Source: Streptomyces spinosisporus (GTDB lineage Bacteria > Actinomycetota > Actinomycetes > Streptomycetales > Streptomycetaceae). Taken from it: a stretch of DNA of 64,000 nucleotides. A model generated the notes under the pieces. It searched no databases. It was not told the DNA's origin and saw only the letters and a list, made by a program, of their open reading frames with translations. How positions within the stretch are numbered: position 1 is the first letter of the stretch; every line of letters begins with the position of its first letter. Both the position numbers and the translations under genes were made by a program. Of this stretch, positions 50,630 to 58,955 are shown one piece after another. The stretch lies in assembly GCF_022698145.1 (NCBI RefSeq), contig NZ_JALDAX010000007.1:361181-425180 (forward strand), given 5' to 3'.

Positions 50630-51531
50630 GCCCCCCGCGCCGCGAGGACCGACGCCAGATCGAGGCCTCGTGCCCGTTCGGCGTCCTCGCGGTACTTCAG
50701 GACCGAACCGAGCGTCGCCACCGCGAGCTCCGCGTCCACCTCGGTCGCACCGAGTGCGTCCAGGGCCTCGGCCCAGTCGATCGTCTCGGCGACCCCCGGC
50801 GGTTTGAGCAGCTCCTGCGACCGCAGGGCCTGCACCAGCGCGGTCACCTGCTCCGCAAGCCGCGCCGACACACCGGGCAACCTCCGCCGTACGATGGCCA
50901 GTTCGCGGGCGAAGCCGGGGTGGTCGAACCAGTGGTACAGACAGCGCCGCTTGAGCGCGTCGTGCACCTCGCGGGTGCGGTTGGAGGTCAGCACCACCAC
51001 GGGAGGCACCTCGGCGCGCAGGGTGCCCAGCTCCGGGATCGTGACCGAGAACTCCGACAGCAGCTCCAGCAGGAACGCCTCGAACTCGTCGTCGGCGCGG
51101 TCGATCTCGTCGACGAGGAGCACCGACGGCTGGGTCTCCAGCGCCTTCAGCAGCGGCCGGGCGACCAGGAAGCGCCGGTCGTACAGCTCGCCCTCCAGAC
51201 GCTCGGCGTCCCTCACCCCGGCCGCCTCCGCGGCCCGCAGATGCAGCAGCTGACGGGGGAAGTCCCAGTCATAGAGCGCCTGCGAGGCGTCGATGCCCTC
51301 ATGGCACTGCAGCCGGATCAGCGGCGCGCCGAGCGCCTGGGCGAGGGCGGACGCCAGCGCGGTCTTGCCCACGCCCGCGTCGCCCTCGCAGAAGATCGGC
51401 CGGTGCAGCCGCAGGGCCAGGAAGCAGGCCGTCGCCAGCCCGTCGTCGACGAGGTAGCCCGTCGCCTCCAGGCGGGTCCGGATCCCCTCCGGACCGTCGA
51501 CGTCCGCGACCGGGTCCTGCTTGTCGCTGAT
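50626..51531 (-). CDS. MoxR/CoxD-type AAA+ ATPase with a non-canonical start (ATC)
   Basis: 301 residues if read from an ATC at 51531. Walker A is CEGDAGVGKTALASAL, Walker B VLLVDEIDRADDEFE, sensor VVVLTSNRTREVHDALKRR. The first canonical start, GTG at 51372, lies inside Walker A and would remove the P-loop, so translation must begin earlier. In frame after the coxM stop there is no ATG, GTG or TTG. The ATC lies 6 bases after the coxM TGA, with GGGGTGAG as ribosome site, and the next codons read SDKQDPVADVDGPEG like a normal N-terminus. MoxR/CoxD ATPases act as chaperones in active-site maturation with CoxE. Confidence 0.85.
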   Translation of the reverse strand: MSDKQDPVADVDGPEGIRTRLEATGYLVDDGLATACFLALRLHRPIFCEGDAGVGKTALASALAQALGAPLIRLQCHEGIDASQALYDWDFPRQLLHLRAAEAAGVRDAERLEGELYDRRFLVARPLLKALETQPSVLLVDEIDRADDEFEAFLLELLSEFSVTIPELGTLRAEVPPVVVLTSNRTREVHDALKRRCLYHWFDHPGFARELAIVRRRLPGVSARLAEQVTALVQALRSQELLKPPGVAETIDWAEALDALGATEVDAELAVATLGSVLKYREDAERARGLDLASVLAARGA

Positions 51532-51537
51532 CGCCGC

Positions 51538-52392
51538 TCACCCCATTCCGGCGGCGGCCAGGACCGCCCGCCTGGTGAGCACCCGCGCCAGGTGCTCGCG
51601 GTACTCGACGGACGCCGACATGTCCTGCGCCGGGCGCGCCCCCTCGGCCGCCGCCTCCGTGGCCCGCGCCACGGACTCGGCGTCCCCGGCACCGACCAGG
51701 GCCGCCTCGGCCGCCGCGGCCCGCAGCGGGGTCGAGCCCATGTTGGTCAGGCCGACCCGTGCCTCGGCGATGTGCCCGTCGTCGCGCCGCACGAGCGCGG
51801 CCACGCCGACGATCGCGTAGGCCTGGGCCACCCGGTGGAACTTCTCGTAGTGGAAGCCCCAGTCGTCCGCCTTGGGCAACCGCACCTCGACCAGGAGCTC
51901 GTCGGGCGCGAGGGCGGTCTGCAGGTAGTCGACGAAGAAGTCACGGGCCGGGATGGTGCGCCGCCCGCCCGGTCCCTGCGCCACCAGCTCACCGTCGAGT
52001 GCCAGCACCACCCCGGGCAGGTCCGCGGCCGGGTCGGCGTGCGCGAGCGAGCCGCCGAGGGTGCCCCGGTGGCGTACCGCGGGATCCGCCACGGTCGCCG
52101 TCGCGGACGCCAGCAGGGCCGCGTGCCGGCGCACCAGCGGATCGTGGATGACGTCGTGGTGCGTGGTCATCGCGCCGATGACGAGGGTGTCCCCGTCCTC
52201 GCGCACCCCGCGCAGCTCGGGGATGCGGCCGACGTCCACGACCAGCTCGGGGAAGGCCAGCCGCAGCCTCAAGAGCGGCAGCAGGCTCTGCCCGCCGGCC
52301 AGCACCTTGGCCTCCTCGCCGGCGCCCGCCAGCAGGCCCACCGCCTCGTCGACGCTGTCCGGCCGGGCGTAGTCGAATGCCGGAGGAATCAT
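51538..52392 (-). CDS. coxM: FAD-binding medium subunit, CoxM/CutM-like
   Basis: 284 residues, ATG overlapping the coxL stop (ATGA). The N-terminus IPPAFDYARPDSVDEAV and FAD motifs KVLAGGQSLLPLL and TVADPAVRHRGTLGGSLAH are those of the molybdenum hydroxylase FAD subunit. It passes electrons from the Fe-S subunit to an acceptor. Its TGA is followed in the same frame by moxR sequence. Confidence 0.94.
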   Translation of the reverse strand: MIPPAFDYARPDSVDEAVGLLAGAGEEAKVLAGGQSLLPLLRLRLAFPELVVDVGRIPELRGVREDGDTLVIGAMTTHHDVIHDPLVRRHAALLASATATVADPAVRHRGTLGGSLAHADPAADLPGVVLALDGELVAQGPGGRRTIPARDFFVDYLQTALAPDELLVEVRLPKADDWGFHYEKFHRVAQAYAIVGVAALVRRDDGHIAEARVGLTNMGSTPLRAAAAEAALVGAGDAESVARATEAAAEGARPAQDMSASVEYREHLARVLTRRAVLAAAGMG

Positions 52393-54752
52393 GCCTGGGC
52401 CTCCCTCACCGCTCGCCACACCCGCTCGGGTGTGCAGGGCATACGGATGTCCTGGACCCCCAGGGGGCGCAGCGCGTCCACGATCGCGTTGACCACCGCG
52501 GGCGTCGACGCGATGGTCCCGGCCTCGCCGACTCCCTTGACCCCGAGGGGATTGGAGGTGGCGGGCGTCTCGGTCCGCTCGGTCGTGAACTCGGGCAGGT
52601 CCGCCGCCGACGGCACGAAGTAGTCGGTCATCGTGCCGGAGACCAGGTTGCCCTCGTCGTCGTAGACGGCCTCCTCGTACAGCGCCTGCGCGATGCCCTG
52701 CGCGAGACCGCCGTGCACCTGCCCCTCGACGATCATCGGGTTGATGACCTTGCCGACGTCGTCGACGCAGACGTAGGAGCGGATGTGTGTCTGTCCCGTC
52801 TCGGTGTCCACCTCGACGGCGCACAGATGGGTGCCGTGGGGGTAGGAGAAGTTGTCCGGGTCGATCAGATGCTCGGCGTTGATGGTGGGCTCGAAGCCGT
52901 CCGGCAGGTCGTGCGAGGTGAACGTCTCGAAGGCGACCTCCTGGATCGTCTTGCGGGCGTCCGGGGAGCCCTTGACGGAGAACACACCGTCCGAGAAGTC
53001 CAGGTCCTGCTCGCTGGCTTCGAGGAGGTGGGCGGCCACCTTCCGCGCCTTGGCGACGACCTTCTCGGCGGCGCTGTGGACGGCGGTCCCGCCCACCACG
53101 AGCGACCGCGAGCCGTAGGTGTCCATGCCCTGCGGGGACGCCTTGGTGTCGCCGTGCACCACCTCGACGTCCTCGAACGGCACGCCCAGCACATCGGCGG
53201 CGATCTGGCTCCAGCAGGTCACATGGCCCTGTCCGTGCGGGCTGGTGCCGGTGACCACCTCGACCTTGCCGGTGGGCAGCATGCGGATGCTCGCCGCCTC
53301 CCAGCCGCCGGCCGCGTACCGCAGGTCCCGCAGCACCCGGCTCGGCGCGAGCCCGCACATCTCGGTGTACGTCGACACACCGATGCCGAGGCGGACGGAG
53401 TCCCCGCGGCGGTTGCGGTCCGCCTGCTCCGCCCGCAGCTTGTCGTAGTCGAACAGCGAGAGGGCCTTGTCCGTGGCGGCCTCGTAGTTGCCGCTGTCGT
53501 AGGTCAGACCCGCGATCGAGGTGTACGGGAACTCCTCGTGCCCGATCCAGTTGCGGCGCCGCAACTCCACCGGATCCAGGCCGAGTTCGACGGCCAGGTC
53601 GTCCATGATCCGTTCGATGGCGTACGTCGCCTCGGGGCGCCCCGCGCCGCGGTAGGCGTCCGTCGGCGTCCTGGTCGTGAAGACGCCGGTGCAGGTGAAG
53701 TCGTAGGAGTCCATCTTGTAGATCGCCGGGTACATGAAGGCGCCCAGGATCGGGATGCCCGGGGTGACGAGCATCAGGTAGGCGCCCATGTCGACCAGCA
53801 GGTCGACCTTGAGGCCGAGCAGCTTGCCGTCGCGGTTCGCGGCGATCTCGATGTCCTGGATCATGCCGCGGCCGTGGTGGGTGGCCAGATAGCCCTCGGA
53901 ACGGGACTCGGTCCACTTCACCGGGCGGCCGATCCTCCGCGCGACCGCGAGCGCGAGGGCCTCCTCGCCGTACACCTGCAACTTGGAGCCGAAACCGCCG
54001 CCGACGTCGGGGGCGACGACCCGGATCTTGTGCTCGGGGATGCCGGTGACGACCGCCATCATGACGCGCACGATGTGCGGGACCTGGGTGGAGGAGTACA
54101 GCGTGTACTCCCCGGACGCGGCGAGCGGCGTGACGACCACCGCGCGCGGCTCCATCGCGTTGGGGATGAGCCGCTGGTGGTGGTAGCGGCGGGTGAGGGT
54201 GACCTCGGCACGCTCCCGTACGGAGTCGAACGCTTCGCCGGTCTTCAGGGGCCACACGTAGCAGCTGTTGGTGCCCTTGTCGGAGTGGACCAGCGGGGAG
54301 TCCTGAGCGAGCGCGGCCTCCAGGTCCAGGACCGGGGGCAGCGGCTCGTAGTCGACCTCGATCGCCTCCAGGGCGTCGGCGGCCGCATAGCGGTCGCGGG
54401 CCACCACGAGCGCGACCGGGTCGCCCGCGTGGCGCACCTCGTCCACGGCGATCGGCGGGTGGTCCGGCAGCACGATGTCCTCGGTCACCGGCCAGGCGCA
54501 GGGCAGCGAACCCAGCCCCTCGGCCAGGTCGGCGCCGCTGAACGCCGCGATGACACCGGGGCGTTCGAGGGCCGGGGAGACATCGACGCGGGTGATGCGG
54601 GCGTGCGCCATCGGGCTGCGCAGGATCGCCATGTGGAGCAGTCCGTTGACGCTGATGTTGTCGGTCCAGTTGGTCTGCCCGGTGATCAGCCGGGCGTCCT
54701 CCTTGCGGGGCCGGGCCCGGCCGACCTCGCGCTCGGTGGCCTGGTCGGTCAT
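52389..54752 (-). CDS. coxL: Molybdopterin large subunit, form II CO dehydrogenase-like
   Basis: 787 residues from ATG MTDQATEREVG with AGGAGG; it overlaps the coxS stop by four bases. The active-site loop near residue 365 reads DAYRGAGRPEA. This AYRGAGR is the form II signature; proven CO dehydrogenases (form I) carry AYRCSFR with the Cu-binding Cys. Other motifs include GGFGSKLQVYGEE and TGTSPHGQGH (molybdopterin contacts) and the C-terminal GVKGVGEAG with catalytic Glu. Form II enzymes may oxidise CO slowly or act on aldehydes or aromatic N-heterocycles. The substrate is open. Confidence 0.94.
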   Translation of the reverse strand: MTDQATEREVGRARPRKEDARLITGQTNWTDNISVNGLLHMAILRSPMAHARITRVDVSPALERPGVIAAFSGADLAEGLGSLPCAWPVTEDIVLPDHPPIAVDEVRHAGDPVALVVARDRYAAADALEAIEVDYEPLPPVLDLEAALAQDSPLVHSDKGTNSCYVWPLKTGEAFDSVRERAEVTLTRRYHHQRLIPNAMEPRAVVVTPLAASGEYTLYSSTQVPHIVRVMMAVVTGIPEHKIRVVAPDVGGGFGSKLQVYGEEALALAVARRIGRPVKWTESRSEGYLATHHGRGMIQDIEIAANRDGKLLGLKVDLLVDMGAYLMLVTPGIPILGAFMYPAIYKMDSYDFTCTGVFTTRTPTDAYRGAGRPEATYAIERIMDDLAVELGLDPVELRRRNWIGHEEFPYTSIAGLTYDSGNYEAATDKALSLFDYDKLRAEQADRNRRGDSVRLGIGVSTYTEMCGLAPSRVLRDLRYAAGGWEAASIRMLPTGKVEVVTGTSPHGQGHVTCWSQIAADVLGVPFEDVEVVHGDTKASPQGMDTYGSRSLVVGGTAVHSAAEKVVAKARKVAAHLLEASEQDLDFSDGVFSVKGSPDARKTIQEVAFETFTSHDLPDGFEPTINAEHLIDPDNFSYPHGTHLCAVEVDTETGQTHIRSYVCVDDVGKVINPMIVEGQVHGGLAQGIAQALYEEAVYDDEGNLVSGTMTDYFVPSAADLPEFTTERTETPATSNPLGVKGVGEAGTIASTPAVVNAIVDALRPLGVQDIRMPCTPERVWRAVREAQA

Positions 54753-55219
54753 GCCGACACCTCCTGCTCGGAGGCCGCCTGGACGGCTTGGACGATGTTC
54801 TGGTAGCCGGTGCAGCGGCACAGGTTGCCCTCGAGGGCGTGACGGATCTCGTCCGCGGTGGGATGCGGGTGCTCGCGCAGCAGATCACGGGCGGCCATCA
54901 GCATGCCCGGCGTGCAGTAGCCGCACTGCAGGGCGTGCTTCTCGTGGAAGGCCCGCTGCAGGCCGGACAGCTCCCCGTCCCGGGCCAGCCCCTCGACCGT
55001 GGTCACCTCACCGCCGTCCGCCTGGACCGCGAGGACCGAGCAGCTCTTGACGCTGACACCGTCCAACTCGACCGTGCACGCCCCGCAGTTCGAGGTGTCA
55101 CAGCCGATCGGAGTGCCGGTCAGGCCGAGTCGGTCGCGCAGGTAGTGGATCAGCAGGAGACGAGGTTCCACCTCGTCCTGGTACGTCGTGCCGTCCACCT
55201 TCACCGAGATACGGGTCAT
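54749..55219 (-). CDS. coxS: [2Fe-2S] small subunit, CoxS/CutS-like
   Basis: 156 residues from ATG MTRISVKVDG with GGGAGGG. Both clusters are seen: plant-type GCDTSNCGACTVEL with a later Cys in VKSCSVLA, and the second domain CGYCTPGML ... NLCRCTGYQNIV. It carries electrons from the molybdenum site to the FAD subunit. First gene of the seven-gene cox operon. Confidence 0.95.
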   Translation of the reverse strand: MTRISVKVDGTTYQDEVEPRLLLIHYLRDRLGLTGTPIGCDTSNCGACTVELDGVSVKSCSVLAVQADGGEVTTVEGLARDGELSGLQRAFHEKHALQCGYCTPGMLMAARDLLREHPHPTADEIRHALEGNLCRCTGYQNIVQAVQAASEQEVSA

Positions 55220-55242
55220 GAGCCCTCCCAGGACCACGGGAC

Positions 55243-55256
55243 GTGATGTAGGTCAC
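55243..55256. promoter_or_regulatory. Crp-like palindrome upstream of the cox operon
   Basis: GTGATGTAGGTCAC has the form GTG-N6-GNCAC, the Streptomyces Crp consensus, 24 bases upstream of the coxS start. It is equally a GTGA-N6-TCAC Crp/Fnr-type site. It may link the operon to cAMP-Crp or to a CO/redox sensor of the same superfamily. Confidence 0.55.
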
Positions 55257-55384
55257 TGTAGGGCCGCCGGAGGGAGGCGGCGAGTGCTGTGACCGAGGTT
55301 CGTTGAGCGTTAATCCATTGCCGTCGCGGGTGCGGCTCTGCTGCACTGCTCGGGACGCAGACACAGAGGAAGCAGGGAGCAGCA

Positions 55385-55495
55385 ATGCGCACATCGCTCA
55401 TGTCCACCCAGGAAGGAACGCCCCCCTCTTCGAAGGACATGACGCTTCGTGCATCTGCTCAACCTAGGCATCCTCGCGCACGTCGACGCAGGTAA
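55385..55495 (+). CDS. Possible leader peptide (uORF) of the ribosomal protection gene
   Basis: 36-codon frame ATG to TAA preceded by AGGGAG. It encodes MRTSLMSTQEGTPPSSKDM and then an Arg/Pro-rich end, and overlaps the first 47 bases of the next gene in another frame. Its translation would cover the ribosome site and start of the main gene, as in translational attenuation of resistance genes. It is low in conserved features; it may be only a chance frame. Confidence 0.35.
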   Translation: MRTSLMSTQEGTPPSSKDMTLRASAQPRHPRARRRR

Positions 55496-57422
55496 GACCA
55501 GTCTCACCGAGCGGCTGCTGCACACCGTCGGGATCACCGACGAGATCGGCAGCGTCGACGCCGGCAGCACCCGCACCGACACCCTCGCGCTGGAACGCCG
55601 GCGCGGCATCACCATCAAGTCCGCGGTCGTCTCGTTCGCGATCGACGACGTCACGGTCAACCTCATCGACACCCCCGGCCACCCCGACTTCATCGCCGAG
55701 GTGGAGCGGGTGCTCGGCGTGCTCGACGGCGCCGTCCTGGTGGTCTCGGCCGTCGAGGGGGTCCAGGCACAGACCCGGATCCTGATGCGGACCCTGCAGC
55801 GGCTGCACATCCCGACCCTGCTGTTCGTCAACAAGATCGACCGCCGCGGCGCCGACATCGACGGCGTACTGCGCGCGATCTCCCAGCGGCTCACACCGGC
55901 GGTCGTGCCGATGGGGACGACGGGCGCGGCGGGGACGCGTGACGCCTGGTTCCGGCCGGGGCTCGACGCGGGGGTGCTCGATGTGCTGGCGGAGCATGAC
56001 GACGAGCTGCTCACCGCTTGGGTGGAGGGCAGTGCCATGTCACATACCACTCTGCGCGCGGCCCTGACCGCCCAGACCCGCCAGGCCCTCGTCCACCCCG
56101 TCTACTTCGGCTCCGCCATCACCGGCGCCGGAGTGGACGCCCTGGTCACCGGCCTGAAGGAACTTCTGCCCCCGGCCGACGGCGACCCCGACGGGCCGGT
56201 CTCCGGCACCGTCTTCAAGGTCGAACGCGGCCCGGCGGGGGAGAAGGTGGCGTACGCGCGGATGTTCTCCGGGACCCTGCGCACCCGCGACCGTATCCCC
56301 GTCTCGGACGGCGGTCAGGAGGGCAGGATCACCGCGATCAGCGTCTTCGACCAGGGCACCGACGCCCGCGCCGACGCCGTCCCGGCCGGCCGGATCGCCC
56401 GGCTGTGGGGCCTCGCCGACGTCAGGATCGGCGACGCGCTCGGGGAGCCCCGCAAGGCGTACGAGCACTTCTTCGCGCCGCCGACGCTGGAGACGGTCGT
56501 CGTTCCGGGGCCCGGCACGGACGGCAGGAGGCTCCATCTCGCGCTCACCCGGCTCGCCGAGCAGGACCCGCTGATCGACCTGCGCCACGACGAGGTGCGC
56601 CAGGAGACCGCCGTGTCGCTCTACGGCGAGGTGCAGAAGGAGGTCGTGCAGGCCACGCTCGCCGAGGAGTTCGGTCTCGAGGTCACCTTCCGCGAGACCA
56701 CGACGATCTGTATCGAGCGGCCGGCCGGCTCGGGGGCGGCGGTCGAGTTCAACAAGAAGGACGACAACCCCTTCCTGGCCACGGTCGGTCTGCGTGTGGA
56801 CCCCGCGCCGATCGGCTCCGGCATCGGCTTCCGGCTGGAGGTGGAGCTCGGCTCGATGCCGTACGCCTTCTTCAAGGCCGTCGAGGACACCGTCCGGGAG
56901 ACCCTCGGCCAGGGCCTGCACGGCTGGCAGGTCGCCGACTGCGTGGTCACGATGACCCACTCCGGCTACTCGCCCCGCCAGAGCCATGCCCACCAGGGCT
57001 TCGACAAGAGCATGTCGAGCACCGGCGCGGACTTCCGCGGGGTGACCCCGCTGGTCCTGGTCGAGGCGCTGCGCCGGGCGGGCACGCGGGTGTACGAGCC
57101 CATGCACCGCTTCCGGCTGGAGGCCCCGGCCGACACGCTCGGCGCACTGCTGCCGGTGCTGGCCGCGCTGCGGGCCGTGGCGCGGACGACCGAGACACGG
57201 GGCGCAGGCTGCGTACTGGAGGGCGACGTGCCCGCGGGCCGGGTGCACGAACTGGAGCAGCGGCTGCCCGGGCTCACGCGTGGCGAGGGCGAGCTGGAGA
57301 GCGCCTTCGACCACTACGCACCGGTCACGCACGGAAGGCTGCCCGAACGCCCGCGCACCGACCACAACCCGCTCAACCGCAAGGAGTACCTGCTGAACGT
57401 CACGCGTCGCGTGGGGAGTTGA
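55449..57422 (+). CDS. Ribosomal protection GTPase, Otr(A)/Tet(M)-like
   Basis: 657 residues from GTG. It reads LLNLGILAHVDAGKTSLTER at the N-terminus (G1 AHVDAGKT), then RRGITIKSA (G2), DTPGHPDF (G3) and FVNKIDRRGADID (G4). The EF-G-like domains II-V follow (ELGSMPYAFFKAVEDTV near domain IV, and NPLNRKEYLLNV at the end). The opening and end are very like Otr(A) of S. rimosus, distinct from elongation factor G. Such proteins remove tetracycline from the 70S ribosome. Streptomyces that make no tetracycline also carry such genes, so actual resistance is untested. No biosynthetic genes for tetracycline are in the window. Confidence 0.92.
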   Translation: MHLLNLGILAHVDAGKTSLTERLLHTVGITDEIGSVDAGSTRTDTLALERRRGITIKSAVVSFAIDDVTVNLIDTPGHPDFIAEVERVLGVLDGAVLVVSAVEGVQAQTRILMRTLQRLHIPTLLFVNKIDRRGADIDGVLRAISQRLTPAVVPMGTTGAAGTRDAWFRPGLDAGVLDVLAEHDDELLTAWVEGSAMSHTTLRAALTAQTRQALVHPVYFGSAITGAGVDALVTGLKELLPPADGDPDGPVSGTVFKVERGPAGEKVAYARMFSGTLRTRDRIPVSDGGQEGRITAISVFDQGTDARADAVPAGRIARLWGLADVRIGDALGEPRKAYEHFFAPPTLETVVVPGPGTDGRRLHLALTRLAEQDPLIDLRHDEVRQETAVSLYGEVQKEVVQATLAEEFGLEVTFRETTTICIERPAGSGAAVEFNKKDDNPFLATVGLRVDPAPIGSGIGFRLEVELGSMPYAFFKAVEDTVRETLGQGLHGWQVADCVVTMTHSGYSPRQSHAHQGFDKSMSSTGADFRGVTPLVLVEALRRAGTRVYEPMHRFRLEAPADTLGALLPVLAALRAVARTTETRGAGCVLEGDVPAGRVHELEQRLPGLTRGEGELESAFDHYAPVTHGRLPERPRTDHNPLNRKEYLLNVTRRVGS

Positions 57423-57471
57423 GCCGGGCGGTACGCCCGCATCTCGGACGGGGCGCGCCCGTGCAGCGCGA

Positions 57472-57501
57472 ACGGCGCCGGCCTGCATGGTCCGGCGCCG
57501 T
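57472..57501. terminator. Terminator between convergent genes
   Basis: ACGGCGCCGG (57472-57481) / CCGGCGCCGT (57492-57501), 10-bp perfect stem with 10-base loop, between stops at 57422 and 57520. Confidence 0.8.
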
Positions 57502-57519
57502 CCGTGCGGGCGGCCCGGT

Positions 57520-58773
57520 TCAGTTCGTGGACGGGCCCGTCCAGTCGCTCTGTACGTGGCCGAGCCGTACCCGTTGCGGATGATCGCCCACGGGGACGGA
57601 CGTGACCTTCTCGCCGGTGGCGAAGTCGATGGCGGTGACCTGGTCGGCGCCGCTCTCCGAGACGATGCAGTCCTTGCCGTCGCCGCTGACCGTGGCCCAG
57701 TAGGGCTTGGAGGCGGTGACCAGCGGACCCTCCTGGAGCGTGGCGCGGTCGACGACGGTCGCGTAGTCGTCCATCGTGCCCGCGACACACAGCCTGGTGC
57801 CGGACGGGTTCATCGAAATGCCGTGGTGGCGCGAGTCGTTGACCCAGGTGGTGCGATCCGTACTGGTCGCCGGGTTCTTCGGCAGCGTCTTCATCCGGGT
57901 GATCTTGTCGGAGGCGACGTCGTACTCGAAGAAGCCGTTGAAGAAGGACACCTGGAAGTAGAGCTTCGACTCGTCGGGTGCGAAGACGGCCGGGCGGACG
58001 GCGTCGGAGAAGTCCTTCAGGCCGAACGCGTCGAGCCGCTCGCGCATGTCGATGACCTTGACCTGCTTGTACGTCGTCGCGTCCACGACGGTGATGTGCC
58101 GGTCGCCCTTGGTCCAGTCCCAACCCGGGTCGTCGAGGGCGGTGTTGACGTCCCCGATGGACATGTTCCAGATGTACTTGCCGTCCTTGGTGAAGATGTT
58201 CTCGTGCGGCTTGTCGCCGGTCTTGAACGAGCCCAGCTGCTTGCCGGTGACGATGTCCAGCACATGCACGGTGTTCGAGAGCGAGGCGGACACCGCCACC
58301 CGCGTCCCGTCGGGGGAGACGGCCATGTGGTCGGAGCGGTAACCCGACACGGGGAAGCGCCAGTTGACGCTGCCGGTGGCGAGGTCGACGGAGACGACGT
58401 CGGCGAAGCTCGGCCGCGAGACCACGACCGACCTGCCGTCCGGGGTGGAGTACATGTCGTCCACGAACTGGTCGTGGCCCTCGCCGACGCCGTTGCGGAT
58501 CGCCATGAAGTAGATCCACTTGATCGGGTCGGCGTTGATCTCGGCCATCCGCTGGTCCTTGTCGGGGATGACGTCGAGATGGCCGACCTTCGCGAAGTCG
58601 CCGGTGGACTTGATGACATCGGCGGTGCCGTCCCAGTTGTTGCCGACGAACATCACCTCGCGCAGGGCGGCGGGGGAGGTGTCGTCGGCGGTGGCGGCGG
58701 TCGCGGGCGCGGTGACGGTCAGGGCGAGGGCGGCGGCTACGGAGCAAAGGTGCCTGGGTCTGAGTGCAGGCAT
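57520..58773 (-). CDS. Secreted YncE-like beta-propeller protein
   Basis: 417 residues from ATG MPALRPRHLCSVAAA with GAGGAGAG upstream. A Sec signal peptide ends near APATAATA. The rest consists of repeated seven-bladed beta-propeller blades of the YncE/cytochrome d1 type: MYSTPDGRSVVVSRP, MAVSPDGTRVAVSASL, NTVHVLDIVTGKQLG, AVFAPDESKLYFQ, ISMNPSGTRLCVAG. No haem or Ser/Thr kinase motif. Function unknown; extracellular binding or scaffold is likely. It is divergent from a TetR gene with a palindrome between them. Confidence 0.85.
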   Translation of the reverse strand: MPALRPRHLCSVAAALALTVTAPATAATADDTSPAALREVMFVGNNWDGTADVIKSTGDFAKVGHLDVIPDKDQRMAEINADPIKWIYFMAIRNGVGEGHDQFVDDMYSTPDGRSVVVSRPSFADVVSVDLATGSVNWRFPVSGYRSDHMAVSPDGTRVAVSASLSNTVHVLDIVTGKQLGSFKTGDKPHENIFTKDGKYIWNMSIGDVNTALDDPGWDWTKGDRHITVVDATTYKQVKVIDMRERLDAFGLKDFSDAVRPAVFAPDESKLYFQVSFFNGFFEYDVASDKITRMKTLPKNPATSTDRTTWVNDSRHHGISMNPSGTRLCVAGTMDDYATVVDRATLQEGPLVTASKPYWATVSGDGKDCIVSESGADQVTAIDFATGEKVTSVPVGDHPQRVRLGHVQSDWTGPSTN

Positions 58774-58869
58774 GAGTGCTCTCTCCTCTGGGTGGTGTGA
58801 TGAGGACATGCCAATCCAGGGGCAATGCACAGGCGCAGGAATCTGAAAACAATCGCCTTCAGAATCCTA

Positions 58870-58885
58870 CTTACTGGAAAGTAAG
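58870..58885. promoter_or_regulatory. TetR-type operator between the propeller gene and tetR
   Basis: CTTACT-GGAA-AGTAAG, perfect 6-bp arms and 4-base centre, in a relatively A+T-rich spot of the divergent promoter. Likely bound by the TetR protein encoded next to it, controlling itself and the propeller gene. Confidence 0.65.
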
Positions 58886-58955
58886 GAACGGGCGCCCTTC
58901 TCCACAAGACTGCGTACACGACAAACTTGGCGGATCGGGTGACGAGGGAGGTTCA

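Noticed and set aside
49671..52623. Long plus-strand frames (up to 918 residues) over the cox operon
   Set aside because: Composition is Arg/Pro/Ala shadow of the minus-strand genes; the cox genes are supported by motifs and coupling.
52389..54752. Calling the enzyme a true (form I) CO dehydrogenase
   Set aside because: The active loop is AYRGAGR, not AYRCSFR, so the Cu-binding Cys is absent.
55449..57422. Elongation factor G
   Set aside because: The N- and C-termini match Otr(A)/Tet(M), and the length (657) is below that of EF-G (about 700). No rpsL/rpsG/tuf genes are nearby.
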